Origin: Lachnospiraceae bacterium
GTDB taxonomy: Bacteria; Bacillota; Clostridia; Lachnospirales; Lachnospiraceae
Length of the DNA stretch: 9,630 nucleotides
NCBI GenBank assembly: GCA_900770535.1
Contig: CAAHDV010000164.1
Span: 1-9,630, forward strand
Reading direction: 5' to 3'
Part shown: positions 1-6,727 of the stretch, piece by piece
Layout: each line of letters opens with the position of its first letter
How positions within the stretch are numbered: position 1 is the first letter of the stretch
Made by a program: the position numbers and the translations under genes
The notes under the pieces: generated by a model
What the model was told of the DNA's origin: nothing
Databases searched by the model: none
What the model saw: only the letters and a program-made list of their open reading frames with translations

Positions 1-889
1 CGATCATGCACTCCACGCTGGAAAGATCGATCTCGATCAGTCCGTCATAGGACGCGCCTGCCCCTGGTGCCATCTCACGATAGGCATCACGGCGTCCGTG
101 CTCTGCCAGGAATTCTTCGGTCTTTCCATCGGTACACCAGACACTGGAGAGTGCTGCACTCTCCGTGGTCATGACATCAATGCCCATGCGGTATTCCATG
201 CTTAAGTTGTAAACACCGTCCCCCACAAACTCCAGCACCTTGTTCTTGTTGAAGTTATTCTGGAAGGTTGCCGCGATCAGGGCCAGGGCCACATCCTGCG
301 GTCCTACACCAGGTCTCGGGGAACCGGTCAGCTTCACTGCCAGAATCGGCGGGTACGCAATATCATAGGTGCGGCCAAGGAGCTGCTTGGCCACCTCACC
401 GCCGCCCTCGCCAATGCCCATCGTACCCAGGGCACCGTAGCGGGAATGGCTGTCGGAGCCAAGAATCATCTTTCCGCCGCCGGCCATCATCTCACGCATG
501 TACTGGTGAAGCACTGCCCGGTATGGCGGAACGAAAATGCCGCCGTACTTTTTCGCGTTTCCAAGGCCAAATACATGGTCGTCCTCATTGATGGTACCGC
601 CCACCGCACAGAGGGTGTGGTGGCAGTTGGAAAGCACGTAGGGAACCGGGAACTTTTTGATTCCGCTGGCCCGGGCCGTCTGCAGAATATTGACATAGTT
701 GTTATCCGGAGACACCAGCGCGTCAAATTTCAGCTGGAGCTGCTCCATATTATCACTGTGGTTATGGGCTTTTAAAATCCCATAGGCCATGGTTTTTGTT
801 TTTCCCTCTGCCTGCTGCAGCACATTTTCTGCCGCAGCAAAGGTGCCGTCAGCCGCAAGCACAACACCATGATCGGTCAGTTTTACCAT
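1..889 (-). CDS. Aconitase-superfamily hydratase, YbhJ-like (3' end outside window)
   Basis: This gene enters from its start at 889 and stays open for 296 codons to the left edge, so it is partial. The start ATG has an AGGAGG eight bases upstream (898-903). The protein begins [11 protein letters not shown] and carries the aconitase-type signatures [35 protein letters not shown] and [11 protein letters not shown], equivalent to the GxDSHT and IGVGG motifs of aconitase. The visible part ends at [11 protein letters not shown], a position usual for this fold before the first Fe-S cysteine loop. The three cluster cysteines and the swivel domain are therefore not visible. The wording of the motifs resembles the YbhJ hydratase subgroup (about 750 residues) more than housekeeping aconitase. 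It probably adds or removes water on a di- or tricarboxylate in the cytoplasm. It is the last visible gene of the operon, 31 bp after the PrpF-like isomerase, suggesting linked steps. Family is sure; substrate is unknown. Confidence 0.85.
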   Translation of the reverse strand, partial: MVKLTDHGVVLAADGTFAAAENVLQQAEGKTKTMAYGILKAHNHSDNMEQLQLKFDALVSPDNNYVNILQTARASGIKKFPVPYVLSNCHHTLCAVGGTINEDDHVFGLGNAKKYGGIFVPPYRAVLHQYMREMMAGGGKMILGSDSHSRYGALGTMGIGEGGGEVAKQLLGRTYDIAYPPILAVKLTGSPRPGVGPQDVALALIAATFQNNFNKNKVLEFVGDGVYNLSMEYRMGIDVMTTESAALSSVWCTDGKTEEFLAEHGRRDAYREMAPGAGASYDGLIEIDLSSVECMI

Positions 890-920
890 TTTCTCATCCT
901 CCTGCTCTTGTCCCCGTATC

Positions 921-2060
921 TTACTTCCGGATATACAGGGTTCCATCCATGATCCGGCGCGCGGTTCTCTGAACGCCTACGCTCGGAAGCTTCAGTTCCC
1001 CATTCTCCTCTTTCAGCTCCGGAACCATGGTCATAATACCACTCGGGTGGCCAATCCGGACATTGCCGGTCTTTCCTGCTTTCCGAAGCACTTTTTCTAC
1101 CACGGAGCCCTCCATGGCCGCAGCCACGCTGATGGCACTGGCAGAAGTCAGCGGACATGCCTTATGGCATTTGAATACAGAGATCACACGGGCACATACA
1201 TCCATATCTTCGGCATTTACCTGCTGTCCCGCAATGTCCGTATAAGACTTCGGTACAGTCACAAAGCCAACCTTCGGCACAGCCGGACTGTTCTCCGTGG
1301 CATCTTTTAAGTCCTTCGCAAAGCCCATCTTACAGCAGGCAACACCGCGGATCTTCTCCAGAAGGTCAGAAACCTCTTTATTGCTGTTTACTTCCTCAGG
1401 AAGCTCTGTACCAGTCATGCCGATATCCTCAGCCTTAACCAGAACCATCGGATTGGATACATCCAGGATAGTTGCCTCAATCGGGCCAAAATCCGGAATT
1501 TCCAGAGTCTCCACACAGGTTCCGGTCGGAAGAAGTTTTCCGGTTTTCGCACCTGCAGGATTTAAAAATTTGACATTCAGTTCTGCAGCAGTTCCATCCA
1601 CACCGGCAATGGCACAGTCACCCTCCTGGGCAAAGGTCTTTGTCTCCGGATCAATCGGAACAGTCACATCAATATATTTGTCTGTGTTGCGGTTTAACAT
1701 ATGAACCGTGGTTACCGGCTCTGTAACCGGAACCATGCCTTCTTCCACTGCATACGGGCCAACAGCTGCAGTCATATTGCCGCAGTTGGACTTATAATCC
1801 ACCTGGCTCTTGCCTACAATAACCTGGCCAACCAGATATTCCACATCAATTCCCGGCTCCTCACTCTTCCATACAATAACAATCTTATTGTTGGAGGAAA
1901 CGGTACCGCCCATGCCATCAATCTGTTTCGGATCCGGATCACCCATGGCCTGGAGGAAAATGCTGTCCCACTCCTCCCGGTTCTCCGGAAGGTCTTCCTT
2001 GTGAAACATGCAGCCCTTGCTGGTGCCGCCGCGCATAAATACTGTCTTAAATGTTCTCAT
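921..2060 (-). CDS. PrpF-family allylic isomerase (aconitate / methylitaconate / oxalomesaconate type)
   Basis: This 379-residue protein belongs to the PrpF family (DapF-like fold), which shifts the double bond or cis-trans geometry of unsaturated tri- or dicarboxylates. Known members include 2-methylaconitate isomerase PrpF, 3-methylitaconate isomerase Mii, and 4-oxalomesaconate tautomerases GalD/LigU. Family motifs are in place: FMRGGTSKG (residues 8-16), [11 protein letters not shown] with Lys59, and YKSNCGNM with Cys93. Lys59 and Cys93 match the Lys/Cys acid-base pair described for Mii. C-terminal motifs RIGHPSG and RTARRIMDG are also typical. The start is the ATG at 2060, because AGGAGG sits six bases upstream; an in-frame GTG at 2075 would put that site inside the coding region. 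The gene lies between two aconitase-superfamily hydratases, so its substrate is probably the alkene made by one and consumed by the other. That order is inferred; the family call is firm. Confidence 0.92.
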   Translation of the reverse strand: MRTFKTVFMRGGTSKGCMFHKEDLPENREEWDSIFLQAMGDPDPKQIDGMGGTVSSNNKIVIVWKSEEPGIDVEYLVGQVIVGKSQVDYKSNCGNMTAAVGPYAVEEGMVPVTEPVTTVHMLNRNTDKYIDVTVPIDPETKTFAQEGDCAIAGVDGTAAELNVKFLNPAGAKTGKLLPTGTCVETLEIPDFGPIEATILDVSNPMVLVKAEDIGMTGTELPEEVNSNKEVSDLLEKIRGVACCKMGFAKDLKDATENSPAVPKVGFVTVPKSYTDIAGQQVNAEDMDVCARVISVFKCHKACPLTSASAISVAAAMEGSVVEKVLRKAGKTGNVRIGHPSGIMTMVPELKEENGELKLPSVGVQRTARRIMDGTLYIRK

Positions 2061-2066
2061 GTCGCT

Positions 2067-2072
2067 CCTCCT
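2067..2072 (-). promoter_or_regulatory. Ribosome binding site deciding the PrpF-like start
   Basis: AGGAGG on the minus strand, six bases (AGCGAC) before the ATG at 2060. It rules against the upstream in-frame GTG at 2075, which would place this site inside the gene. Confidence 0.85.
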
Positions 2073-2099
2073 CACATTCTATCGATTTTGCACTCTATT

Positions 2100-4070
2100 T
2101 TATTTGTTCTCTGCTTCCATTTCTTTTAACTGCTTCTGCAGGTGGCGCAGCTGGCCGCCGGAAAGGATAACCTCCAGTTCATTATCGGAAAGCTCCAGTT
2201 TTGCCTTAAAGGAAATGCCCTTGGTCAGGTCTTTGATTTCTACCTCTCTGGTCTTCATCTGGTCCAGAAGTCCTTCTACCTCCAGCTCGTCTAAGAGATC
2301 CAGCTTGTCGTAATCTGCCGGGTCTGCAAATACCATTGGGATGATGCCGTGGTTGATCAGATTTCCTTTGTGGATGCGGGCAATGCTCTTCGCGATGACC
2401 ATCTTCACGCCCAGGTACATCGGGTTGATGGCTGCGTGCTCACGGGAGGAACCCTGTCCATAGTTCTCACCGCCGATGATGATGCTCTTGCCCATTGCCT
2501 TTGCCCGGGCCGCAAACTCCGGATCATAGCGGTGGTAACAGTACTGACTCATCAGCGGAATGTTGGAACGCATGCTGGAGAACTCGGCCCTGGCCGGGGT
2601 AATATCGTCGGTGGTGATGTTATCCACCGTCTTTAAGCTGATCTGTGCCTGTAAATGCTGCTCCGGCGCATCCGGGATCGGGAGCGGCTGGATGTTCGGT
2701 CCGCGCACGATCTCAACCTTCTTTGCTTCCTCCTCCGGGAGCGGCTCGATGATCATGGAATCGTCCACCGGGAACTCCTCCGGTTCTTTTACTTCTGTCA
2801 GAATGGAAAGATCACTGCCAAGGATATCTTCCGCACTTGCGAAGGTTCCGGTGATTGCAGTTGCCGCTGCACTCTCCGGACTTACCAGATAGATTTCCGC
2901 AGTCGGGTTGCCGGCACGGCCCTTGAAGTTGCGGTTGGAAGTACGCACAGCCACACCCTTGGTAGCCGGAGACTGACCAATGGCGCAGCACGGTCCGCAA
3001 GCAAGCTCCAGAATTCTCACGCCGGCATCCAGAAGCATCTCAATATAGCCGTCACGCATCAGGAGCTTATAAATCTGCTTGGAAGAAATGGCGCAGGTAC
3101 AGCTCACATCCTCATTTACATGTCTTCCCTTGAATACCAGGGCTGCCTTCGCGATATCGGAATAACTGGAGTTGGTGCAGCTTCCGATGAAGACCTGCTG
3201 TACTTTCTTTTTCTCTACATCCTTTAACGGAATGACATTGTCCGGCTGGTGCGGGCAGGCGCATAACGGAAGCAGTTCACTTAAATTCAGCTCCATCTCG
3301 CCGTCATACTCCGCATCCTCATCCGGGAGAATCTCAGTAAAGTCCGCTTCTCTCTTCTCCGCTTTCAGGAATTTTCTTACCTGCTCGTCGGCCGGGAAAA
3401 TGGAAGTGGTCGCGCCCATCTCCGCGCCCATGTTGGTGATGCTGGCACGCTCAGATACGCTTAAGGTGGCAGCGCCCGGTCCTACATACTCGAATACCTT
3501 GCCAAGGCCGCCCTTGATGCCGACACGGCGAAGCATTTCCAAAATGACTTCCTTCGCGTTGCAGCCCGGCTGTAAGTGACCGGTTAAATTGACTTTGATG
3601 ATCTGCGGCATTTTCAGGCGCATCGGAACGCCGGTCATAGCCGTTGCAATATCCATGCCGCCCACGCCGATACACAGCATACCGATGGAACCGCCATGCG
3701 GGGTATGGCTGTCACCGCCCATTAAGAGTTTGCCCGGAGCGCCAAACCGTGCCACCTGAACTGCGTGGCAGATGCCATTGCCCGGTCTGGAAACATGCAC
3801 GCCATAACGTTTTGCAACAGACTGTAAGTAGATGTGGTCATCCGGAGTCTTGTTATCCAGATATAACAGGTTATGGTCCAGGTAACTGACGCTGCATTCA
3901 GTACGGATCCGGTCCAGGCCCACCTGCTCAAATGCCAGATAGGTCATAACCGCGTTGATGTCGTGGGTCAGGGTCTGGTCTACCTTTAACAGAATTTCCT
4001 CTCCCGTTTTCATCTCAGACGGTGCAGCCAGATGTGTGGATAAAATTTTCTTTGTAATGTTCATGCCCAT
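2100..4070 (-). CDS. Aconitate hydratase, compact monomeric type
   Basis: This complete 656-residue aconitase interconverts a hydroxy-tricarboxylate and its cis-alkene, classically citrate, cis-aconitate and isocitrate, using a [4Fe-4S] cluster. Ligand cysteines are Cys298 in GSCTNSSYSD and Cys358 and Cys361 in ACGPCC. Other active-site elements are GGDSHTPHGG (118-127), the arginine pair Arg380 and Arg385 in SNRNFKGR that fits the substrate-carboxylate arginines of aconitase, and the swivel-domain motifs NITTDDITPA (484-493), GENYGQGSSREHA (534-546, catalytic-type Ser541-Ser542-Arg543) and IARIHKGNL. The length fits the compact bacterial subfamily of about 640-660 residues, with swivel domain at the C-terminus, rather than the roughly 900-residue AcnA/AcnB. 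The start ATG at 4070 has AGGAG nine bases upstream. Spacing is 18 bp after the RraA gene and 39 bp before the PrpF-like gene, so co-transcription is likely. It may be the TCA aconitase or a paralogue dedicated to this pathway. Confidence 0.93.
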   Translation of the reverse strand: MGMNITKKILSTHLAAPSEMKTGEEILLKVDQTLTHDINAVMTYLAFEQVGLDRIRTECSVSYLDHNLLYLDNKTPDDHIYLQSVAKRYGVHVSRPGNGICHAVQVARFGAPGKLLMGGDSHTPHGGSIGMLCIGVGGMDIATAMTGVPMRLKMPQIIKVNLTGHLQPGCNAKEVILEMLRRVGIKGGLGKVFEYVGPGAATLSVSERASITNMGAEMGATTSIFPADEQVRKFLKAEKREADFTEILPDEDAEYDGEMELNLSELLPLCACPHQPDNVIPLKDVEKKKVQQVFIGSCTNSSYSDIAKAALVFKGRHVNEDVSCTCAISSKQIYKLLMRDGYIEMLLDAGVRILELACGPCCAIGQSPATKGVAVRTSNRNFKGRAGNPTAEIYLVSPESAAATAITGTFASAEDILGSDLSILTEVKEPEEFPVDDSMIIEPLPEEEAKKVEIVRGPNIQPLPIPDAPEQHLQAQISLKTVDNITTDDITPARAEFSSMRSNIPLMSQYCYHRYDPEFAARAKAMGKSIIIGGENYGQGSSREHAAINPMYLGVKMVIAKSIARIHKGNLINHGIIPMVFADPADYDKLDLLDELEVEGLLDQMKTREVEIKDLTKGISFKAKLELSDNELEVILSGGQLRHLQKQLKEMEAENK

Positions 4071-4088
4071 GTGAATATTCTCCTTTTC

Positions 4089-4733
4089 TTACTTTTTCAG
4101 AAGTTTCGTATAAACCTGACCGGTGCGTTTCATTTCTGCAAGCGTGTATTTCTGCTTCTCAATCTTTTTGAGTGCCCGCTCGATGACGTCTTCCGCTTCC
4201 TCCTGGGTAAGCACACAGACACCATTGACATCACCGATCACAATATCACCCGGTCTTACACAGACACCGCCGCAGCTGACCGGAACATTGATGGCTCCCG
4301 CGCCACTTTTGGCTGCGGTGCCGCAGGTAAGGCCTTTTGCGTAGATGGGAAAACCTTCCTCCTCACAGCCTTCCAGATCCCGAAAGGCTCCATCAATCAC
4401 TACACCCTCTGCTCTGATCAGACTCGCGCAGACACTCCGGTGATCTCCCCAGTAGGAGCAGTCGCAGTTGCCTTTTCCGGCAACCACCAGCACATCACCC
4501 TCCTGCAGTTCCAGGATTGCGTCCGCGACAATATCTCCCTCGCCGCTGGGCACATCCACCGTGACCGCCGGCCCGACAATTTTGGTTCTGCCAATCCAGG
4601 GCTTGATCCGGTAGTCCATGGAATGGTAAAGGCCTGCCCCGTCACAGAGTTCCGGGGTGGTAAACGCCCGCAAACGCTCAATGAGTTCCTTCGGCGGACG
4701 GGTGAATTGTTCTTTTTTTGTCAATGGTTCCAT
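4089..4733 (-). CDS. RraA-family aldolase/decarboxylase-like protein
   Basis: This 214-residue protein has the RraA/MenG-like fold. Family members include RNase E inhibitor RraA and the class II 4-hydroxy-4-methyl-2-oxoglutarate / 4-carboxy-4-hydroxy-2-oxoadipate (HMG/CHA) aldolases, which also decarboxylate oxaloacetate. The sequence shows TTPELCDGAG near the N-terminus, VGPAVTVDVPSGEGD (53-67), and VVIDGAFRDLEG with Arg118-Asp119. This Arg-Asp pair marks the metal-dependent aldolases and is absent from true RraA, so an enzyme role is favoured. GAINVPVSCGGVCVRPGDIV (145-164) is the usual C-terminal core. GAGGGGAG lies five bases before the ATG, read as the minus-strand complement of 4739-4746. 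As first gene behind the promoter, it leads an operon of two hydratases and an isomerase; C-C cleavage of a hydroxylated oxo-acid is the natural partner reaction. The exact substrate is inferred, not shown. Confidence 0.85.
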   Translation of the reverse strand: MEPLTKKEQFTRPPKELIERLRAFTTPELCDGAGLYHSMDYRIKPWIGRTKIVGPAVTVDVPSGEGDIVADAILELQEGDVLVVAGKGNCDCSYWGDHRSVCASLIRAEGVVIDGAFRDLEGCEEEGFPIYAKGLTCGTAAKSGAGAINVPVSCGGVCVRPGDIVIGDVNGVCVLTQEEAEDVIERALKKIEKQKYTLAEMKRTGQVYTKLLKK

Positions 4734-4762
4734 ATGTACTCCCCTCTCGTTGTTATGGCTTG

Positions 4763-4791
4763 ATTATAACGCATGGGATGTTATAAGTAAA
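4763..4791 (-). promoter_or_regulatory. Sigma-A-type promoter of the hydratase-isomerase operon
   Basis: On the minus strand TTTACT (4791-4786) is followed after exactly 17 bases by a perfect TATAAT (4768-4763). Transcription would start near 4756, giving a leader of about 22 bases before the RraA-like gene. A 7-bp dyad, TTATAAC (4764-4770) and GTTATAA (4780-4786), lies across the spacer and -10 and could be an extra operator or chance AT-rich symmetry. Confidence 0.72.
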
Positions 4792-4803
4792 ATACATGGT
4801 TTT

Positions 4804-4818
4804 ATATGAATATCATAT
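4804..4818. promoter_or_regulatory. Candidate LysR-type regulator binding site
   Basis: The sequence ATATGAATATCATAT is a perfect 6-bp dyad with a 3-bp centre and contains T-N11-A (T4805, A4817), the recognised LysR-family core. Its centre is about 55 bp upstream of the inferred transcription start of the RraA-led operon, just above the -35, near the usual position of a LysR activator site. A LysR-type gene lies about 1 kb upstream. Binding is inferred from pattern and position only. Confidence 0.5.
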
Positions 4819-4840
4819 TGTTTTATCTATGCTATGATGT

Positions 4841-4886
4841 TAAAAAAGAAACAGCCCTGCAATAAACTTCGCAAAGCCGTTTCTTT
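4841..4886 (-). terminator. Rho-independent terminator after the TRIC-family gene
   Basis: On the minus strand AAAGAAACGGCTTTGC (4886-4871) pairs over 16 positions, three of them G-U, with GCAGGGCTGTTTCTTT (4860-4845) around a 10-base loop. A run of six T's follows. It begins five bases after the TRIC stop codon and separates that gene from the operon promoter downstream. The plus-strand version also ends T-rich, so it could act in both directions, though no convergent gene is seen. Confidence 0.9.
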
Positions 4887-4891
4887 TTCCA

Positions 4892-5533
4892 CTATTCAAT
4901 TCTCGGCAAATTCCACCGGTAATGCATGGCCAGAAACCGCACGATTACGACCACGCAGGCCCCCACCATCATGGCAGGCAGATTTCCAAGCGTCTCTTCG
5001 GTACCCACGCACACCAGTGCTCCGACGATGGATGCACAGGCGTAAATATGCTTCGTCAGAATATATGGCTTCTCCTGTGCCATGACATCACGCAGAAGGC
5101 CGCCGCCCACACCGGTCAGCACGCCGACAAAGACTACCAGAAACAGAGCGTGATACCCGGCACTCCACGCCGTGTTGATGCCGACCACCGTAAAGATTCC
5201 AAGACCGATGGCATCGGAGATATTCATCAGCAGTTCGTAGAGATGGCCGATGCGGCCGTCCAGAAGATTTCGCTTTATATAAAGAAGCATGAACAATCCC
5301 ACAGAAGTCACGATTGCCACAAAGGTATAGACCGGCCTGCGGAACATTCCGGGCGGTATAATGCCGAGGATAAGATCCCGGATCACCCCGCCGCCCACGG
5401 CAGTTGTCACGCCCAGCACACAGACCCCAAACAGGTCCATCTTCTTCCGGATTCCAAGCATGGCACCCGACGCGGCAAACGCCACAGTCCCCATCATTTC
5501 CATAATAAAGATAACGAAATCTGAATAATTCAT
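4892..5533 (-). CDS. TRIC / UPF0126-family membrane protein (YicG-like)
   Basis: This 213-residue hydrophobic protein has the two-fold repeat of bacterial TRIC (UPF0126) proteins. Each half carries a glycine-rich motif followed by Arg-Asp: GGGVIRD (47-53) and GGGLLRD (143-149). About six to seven membrane segments are expected, and ASGAMLGIRKKMDLFG (21-36) is typical of the first helix pair. Prokaryotic TRIC proteins form trimeric cation channels; E. coli YicG has been linked to glycine transport. The substrate here is unknown. The start ATG has only a modest GGAGTGGGG upstream (5550-5542). The gene lies 21 bp after a small ORF with a much better ribosome binding site and ends in a strong terminator. 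It separates the LysR gene from the hydratase operon, with no evident metabolic link to it. Confidence 0.9.
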   Translation of the reverse strand: MNYSDFVIFIMEMMGTVAFAASGAMLGIRKKMDLFGVCVLGVTTAVGGGVIRDLILGIIPPGMFRRPVYTFVAIVTSVGLFMLLYIKRNLLDGRIGHLYELLMNISDAIGLGIFTVVGINTAWSAGYHALFLVVFVGVLTGVGGGLLRDVMAQEKPYILTKHIYACASIVGALVCVGTEETLGNLPAMMVGACVVVIVRFLAMHYRWNLPRIE

Positions 5534-5554
5534 TTGTATAACCCCACTCCATTT

Positions 5555-5656
5555 TTATCCAATCAATACCTTTTCCCCTGAAAGGCAAAACCATAACAGC
5601 GAATCCGCTCTCCTCAGACAGGCCCGAATGCCAATCGCAATGTTATTTGCTTCCAT
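5555..5656 (-). CDS. Small ORF or leader peptide, 33 residues
   Basis: A 33-codon ORF (starting MEANNIAIGIRACLRRAD, ending GEKVLIG) opens with ATG at 5656, preceded by a perfect AGGAGG at 5668-5663 with six-base spacing. It is preceded by a candidate promoter and ends 21 bp before the TRIC-family start. I recognise no family. Residues 5-15 and 20-32 are mixed hydrophobic with three arginines between, so it could be a short amphipathic or membrane-associated peptide, a translated leader coupling to the TRIC gene, or a remnant of a longer gene. The ribosome binding site is better than that of the gene it precedes, which argues that ribosomes load here. No homology evidence is available. Confidence 0.4.
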   Translation of the reverse strand: MEANNIAIGIRACLRRADSLLWFCLSGEKVLIG

Positions 5657-5699
5657 GATCTGCCTCCTGTCTGTTTGCAGCTTCATTTCTATAAGAGAT

Positions 5700-5728
5700 A
5701 TCTTAACACGAACGCAAGATTCCAACAA
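5700..5728 (-). promoter_or_regulatory. Candidate promoter for small ORF and TRIC gene
   Basis: Minus strand TTGTTG (5728-5723), a 17-base spacer, then TAAGAT (5705-5700); each hexamer matches consensus at four of six positions. A short dyad TAAGA-GATA-TCTTA (5692-5705) overlaps the -10. No clear terminator separates this from the LysR gene, so read-through from above is also possible. Confidence 0.4.
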
Positions 5729-5751
5729 GAAAAAGCACATCTATTCAAAAT

Positions 5752-6642
5752 TTATTCGAAATAGCGTTTAAAACATTCTATGACCTTACGAATATCCGGG
5801 TCTTTCTCATTCTCTTTTCGATATACTACAGCCATATCATAGGTAATATCGCACCCTTCGATCAGATAAAAATTTTCCGGGATATCCTGGCGGATATCTG
5901 TCAGAAGGGAAATGGAACTGCAGACACCTTCCTCCGCCATGATCTCACCATAATTTAATGAATGATAAGTTCCCTGTACATCTGGATGAATCTGATATTT
6001 CTTTAAAATCTGAAGTGCCAGAGATCTCTGCTGCGGCATGGACTGTCCCGGCAGCATGAACGGCTCATGTTCAAGTACCTCTGACCGGATATACGGAATC
6101 GGCTCTCCTGCTTTTTTATAAGCGTTCTGGCTCATCGGATGACCATTTCGCAGAAAAATTCCCATGGGCAGTTTTTGTACAATGGTATACCCAAGACCAC
6201 TGACTTCCAGCGGCAGGCTTGTAAATGCCAGATCCAGTTTGCCGGATTTCACCATTTCTTCCCGTTCCAGATGTCCCGTTTCTATAAAGCTGTATCTGGA
6301 TGCGGAAAAATCTTCAGCCATGTTTTTTAACACCTCTACTGCTGTTTCGGATTGCCGGATAGATACTCCGATCCGCAGCATTTTCTTTTTGCTGATATCC
6401 GTAAGAAATGCATGATACTCTGCTGTTATGGTTTCTGCAGATTTCCGGAAACGAATTCCAGACTCTGTTAATTCCAGTTTTTTTCCTTTTTTTCTGTAAA
6501 ACAGGATGCACCCCAGTTCCTGCTCTATTTTCTTTAGCTGCTGGCTTACCGCAGCCTCGCTCATATAATTTTTTTCTGCTATTTTGTTCAGGCTCTCTTC
6601 CTGTATTATCTGAAGAAACAGCTCCATATCTGATAGTTTCAT
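5752..6642 (-). CDS. LysR-type transcriptional regulator
   Basis: This 296-residue protein has normal LysR-family length. The N-terminal winged helix-turn-helix covers about residues 1-60: SLNKIAEKNYMSEAAVSQQL (17-36) is the HTH, followed by the linker-side signature LFYRKKGKKLELTESG (47-62). The remainder is the two-lobed effector domain, with GVSIRQSE opening lobe one and a late conserved QDIPENFYLIEG stretch. Such proteins bind a small ligand, often an intermediate of the pathway they control, and recognise T-N11-A dyads. One such dyad lies upstream of the RraA-led operon. The gene lies between the transporter-esterase unit and the TRIC gene, on the same strand, rather than divergent from its target as is common. 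AGGA lies 11 bases upstream of the ATG. The DNA is visibly more A/T-rich than the hydratase operon. Regulation of the neighbouring operon is inferred. Confidence 0.93.
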   Translation of the reverse strand: MKLSDMELFLQIIQEESLNKIAEKNYMSEAAVSQQLKKIEQELGCILFYRKKGKKLELTESGIRFRKSAETITAEYHAFLTDISKKKMLRIGVSIRQSETAVEVLKNMAEDFSASRYSFIETGHLEREEMVKSGKLDLAFTSLPLEVSGLGYTIVQKLPMGIFLRNGHPMSQNAYKKAGEPIPYIRSEVLEHEPFMLPGQSMPQQRSLALQILKKYQIHPDVQGTYHSLNYGEIMAEEGVCSSISLLTDIRQDIPENFYLIEGCDITYDMAVVYRKENEKDPDIRKVIECFKRYFE

Positions 6643-6676
6643 ATTTCAGACTTTCCTTTCTTCACCGTATGCGCCC

Positions 6677-6682
6677 ATTATA
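6677..6682 (-). promoter_or_regulatory. -10 box of a possible LysR-gene promoter
   Basis: A perfect TATAAT lies about 35 bases before the LysR start, just after the upstream terminator T-tract. No good -35 hexamer is found at normal spacing; that region is occupied by the terminator hairpin. A weak or extended-type promoter is possible. Confidence 0.4.
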
Positions 6683-6686
6683 ACAG

Positions 6687-6721
6687 AAAAAAGACCGGTT
6701 GAATATCCATCAACCAGCCTT
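6687..6721 (-). terminator. Rho-independent terminator after the esterase gene
   Basis: Minus strand AAGGCTGGTTGA (6721-6710) pairs over 12 positions, two of them G-U, with TCAACCGGTCTT (6702-6691) around a 7-base loop, followed by a T-tract to 6687. It starts six bases after the esterase stop codon and separates the transporter-esterase unit from the LysR gene. Confidence 0.88.
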
Positions 6722-6727
6722 TCTCTC

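Noticed and set aside
2061..2075. In-frame GTG start at 2075, giving a PrpF-like protein five residues longer
   Set aside because: The AGGAGG ribosome binding site would lie inside that extension, and the ATG at 2060 has ideal spacing and starts at the family's usual MRTF position.
1297..2129. Long plus-strand open frames (135 and 142 codons) opposite the PrpF-like gene
   Set aside because: They are antisense to a gene with clear catalytic motifs, lack ribosome binding sites and resemble no family; they reflect codon bias of the minus-strand gene.
4071..4763. 230-codon plus-strand open frame opposite the RraA-like gene
   Set aside because: It mirrors a well-supported RraA-family gene, starts without a ribosome binding site inside the aconitase/RraA junction, and has no recognisable motif.
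5088..5594. 168-codon minus-strand frame overlapping the TRIC gene
   Set aside because: It is the shifted frame of the TRIC-family gene; the TRIC frame has the conserved GGG-RD repeats and membrane segments.
5534..5751. Riboswitch (for example glycine-responsive) upstream of the TRIC gene
   Set aside because: I saw only short, unconvincing hairpins and none of the conserved riboswitch cores; the region is better explained by a promoter and a small ORF.
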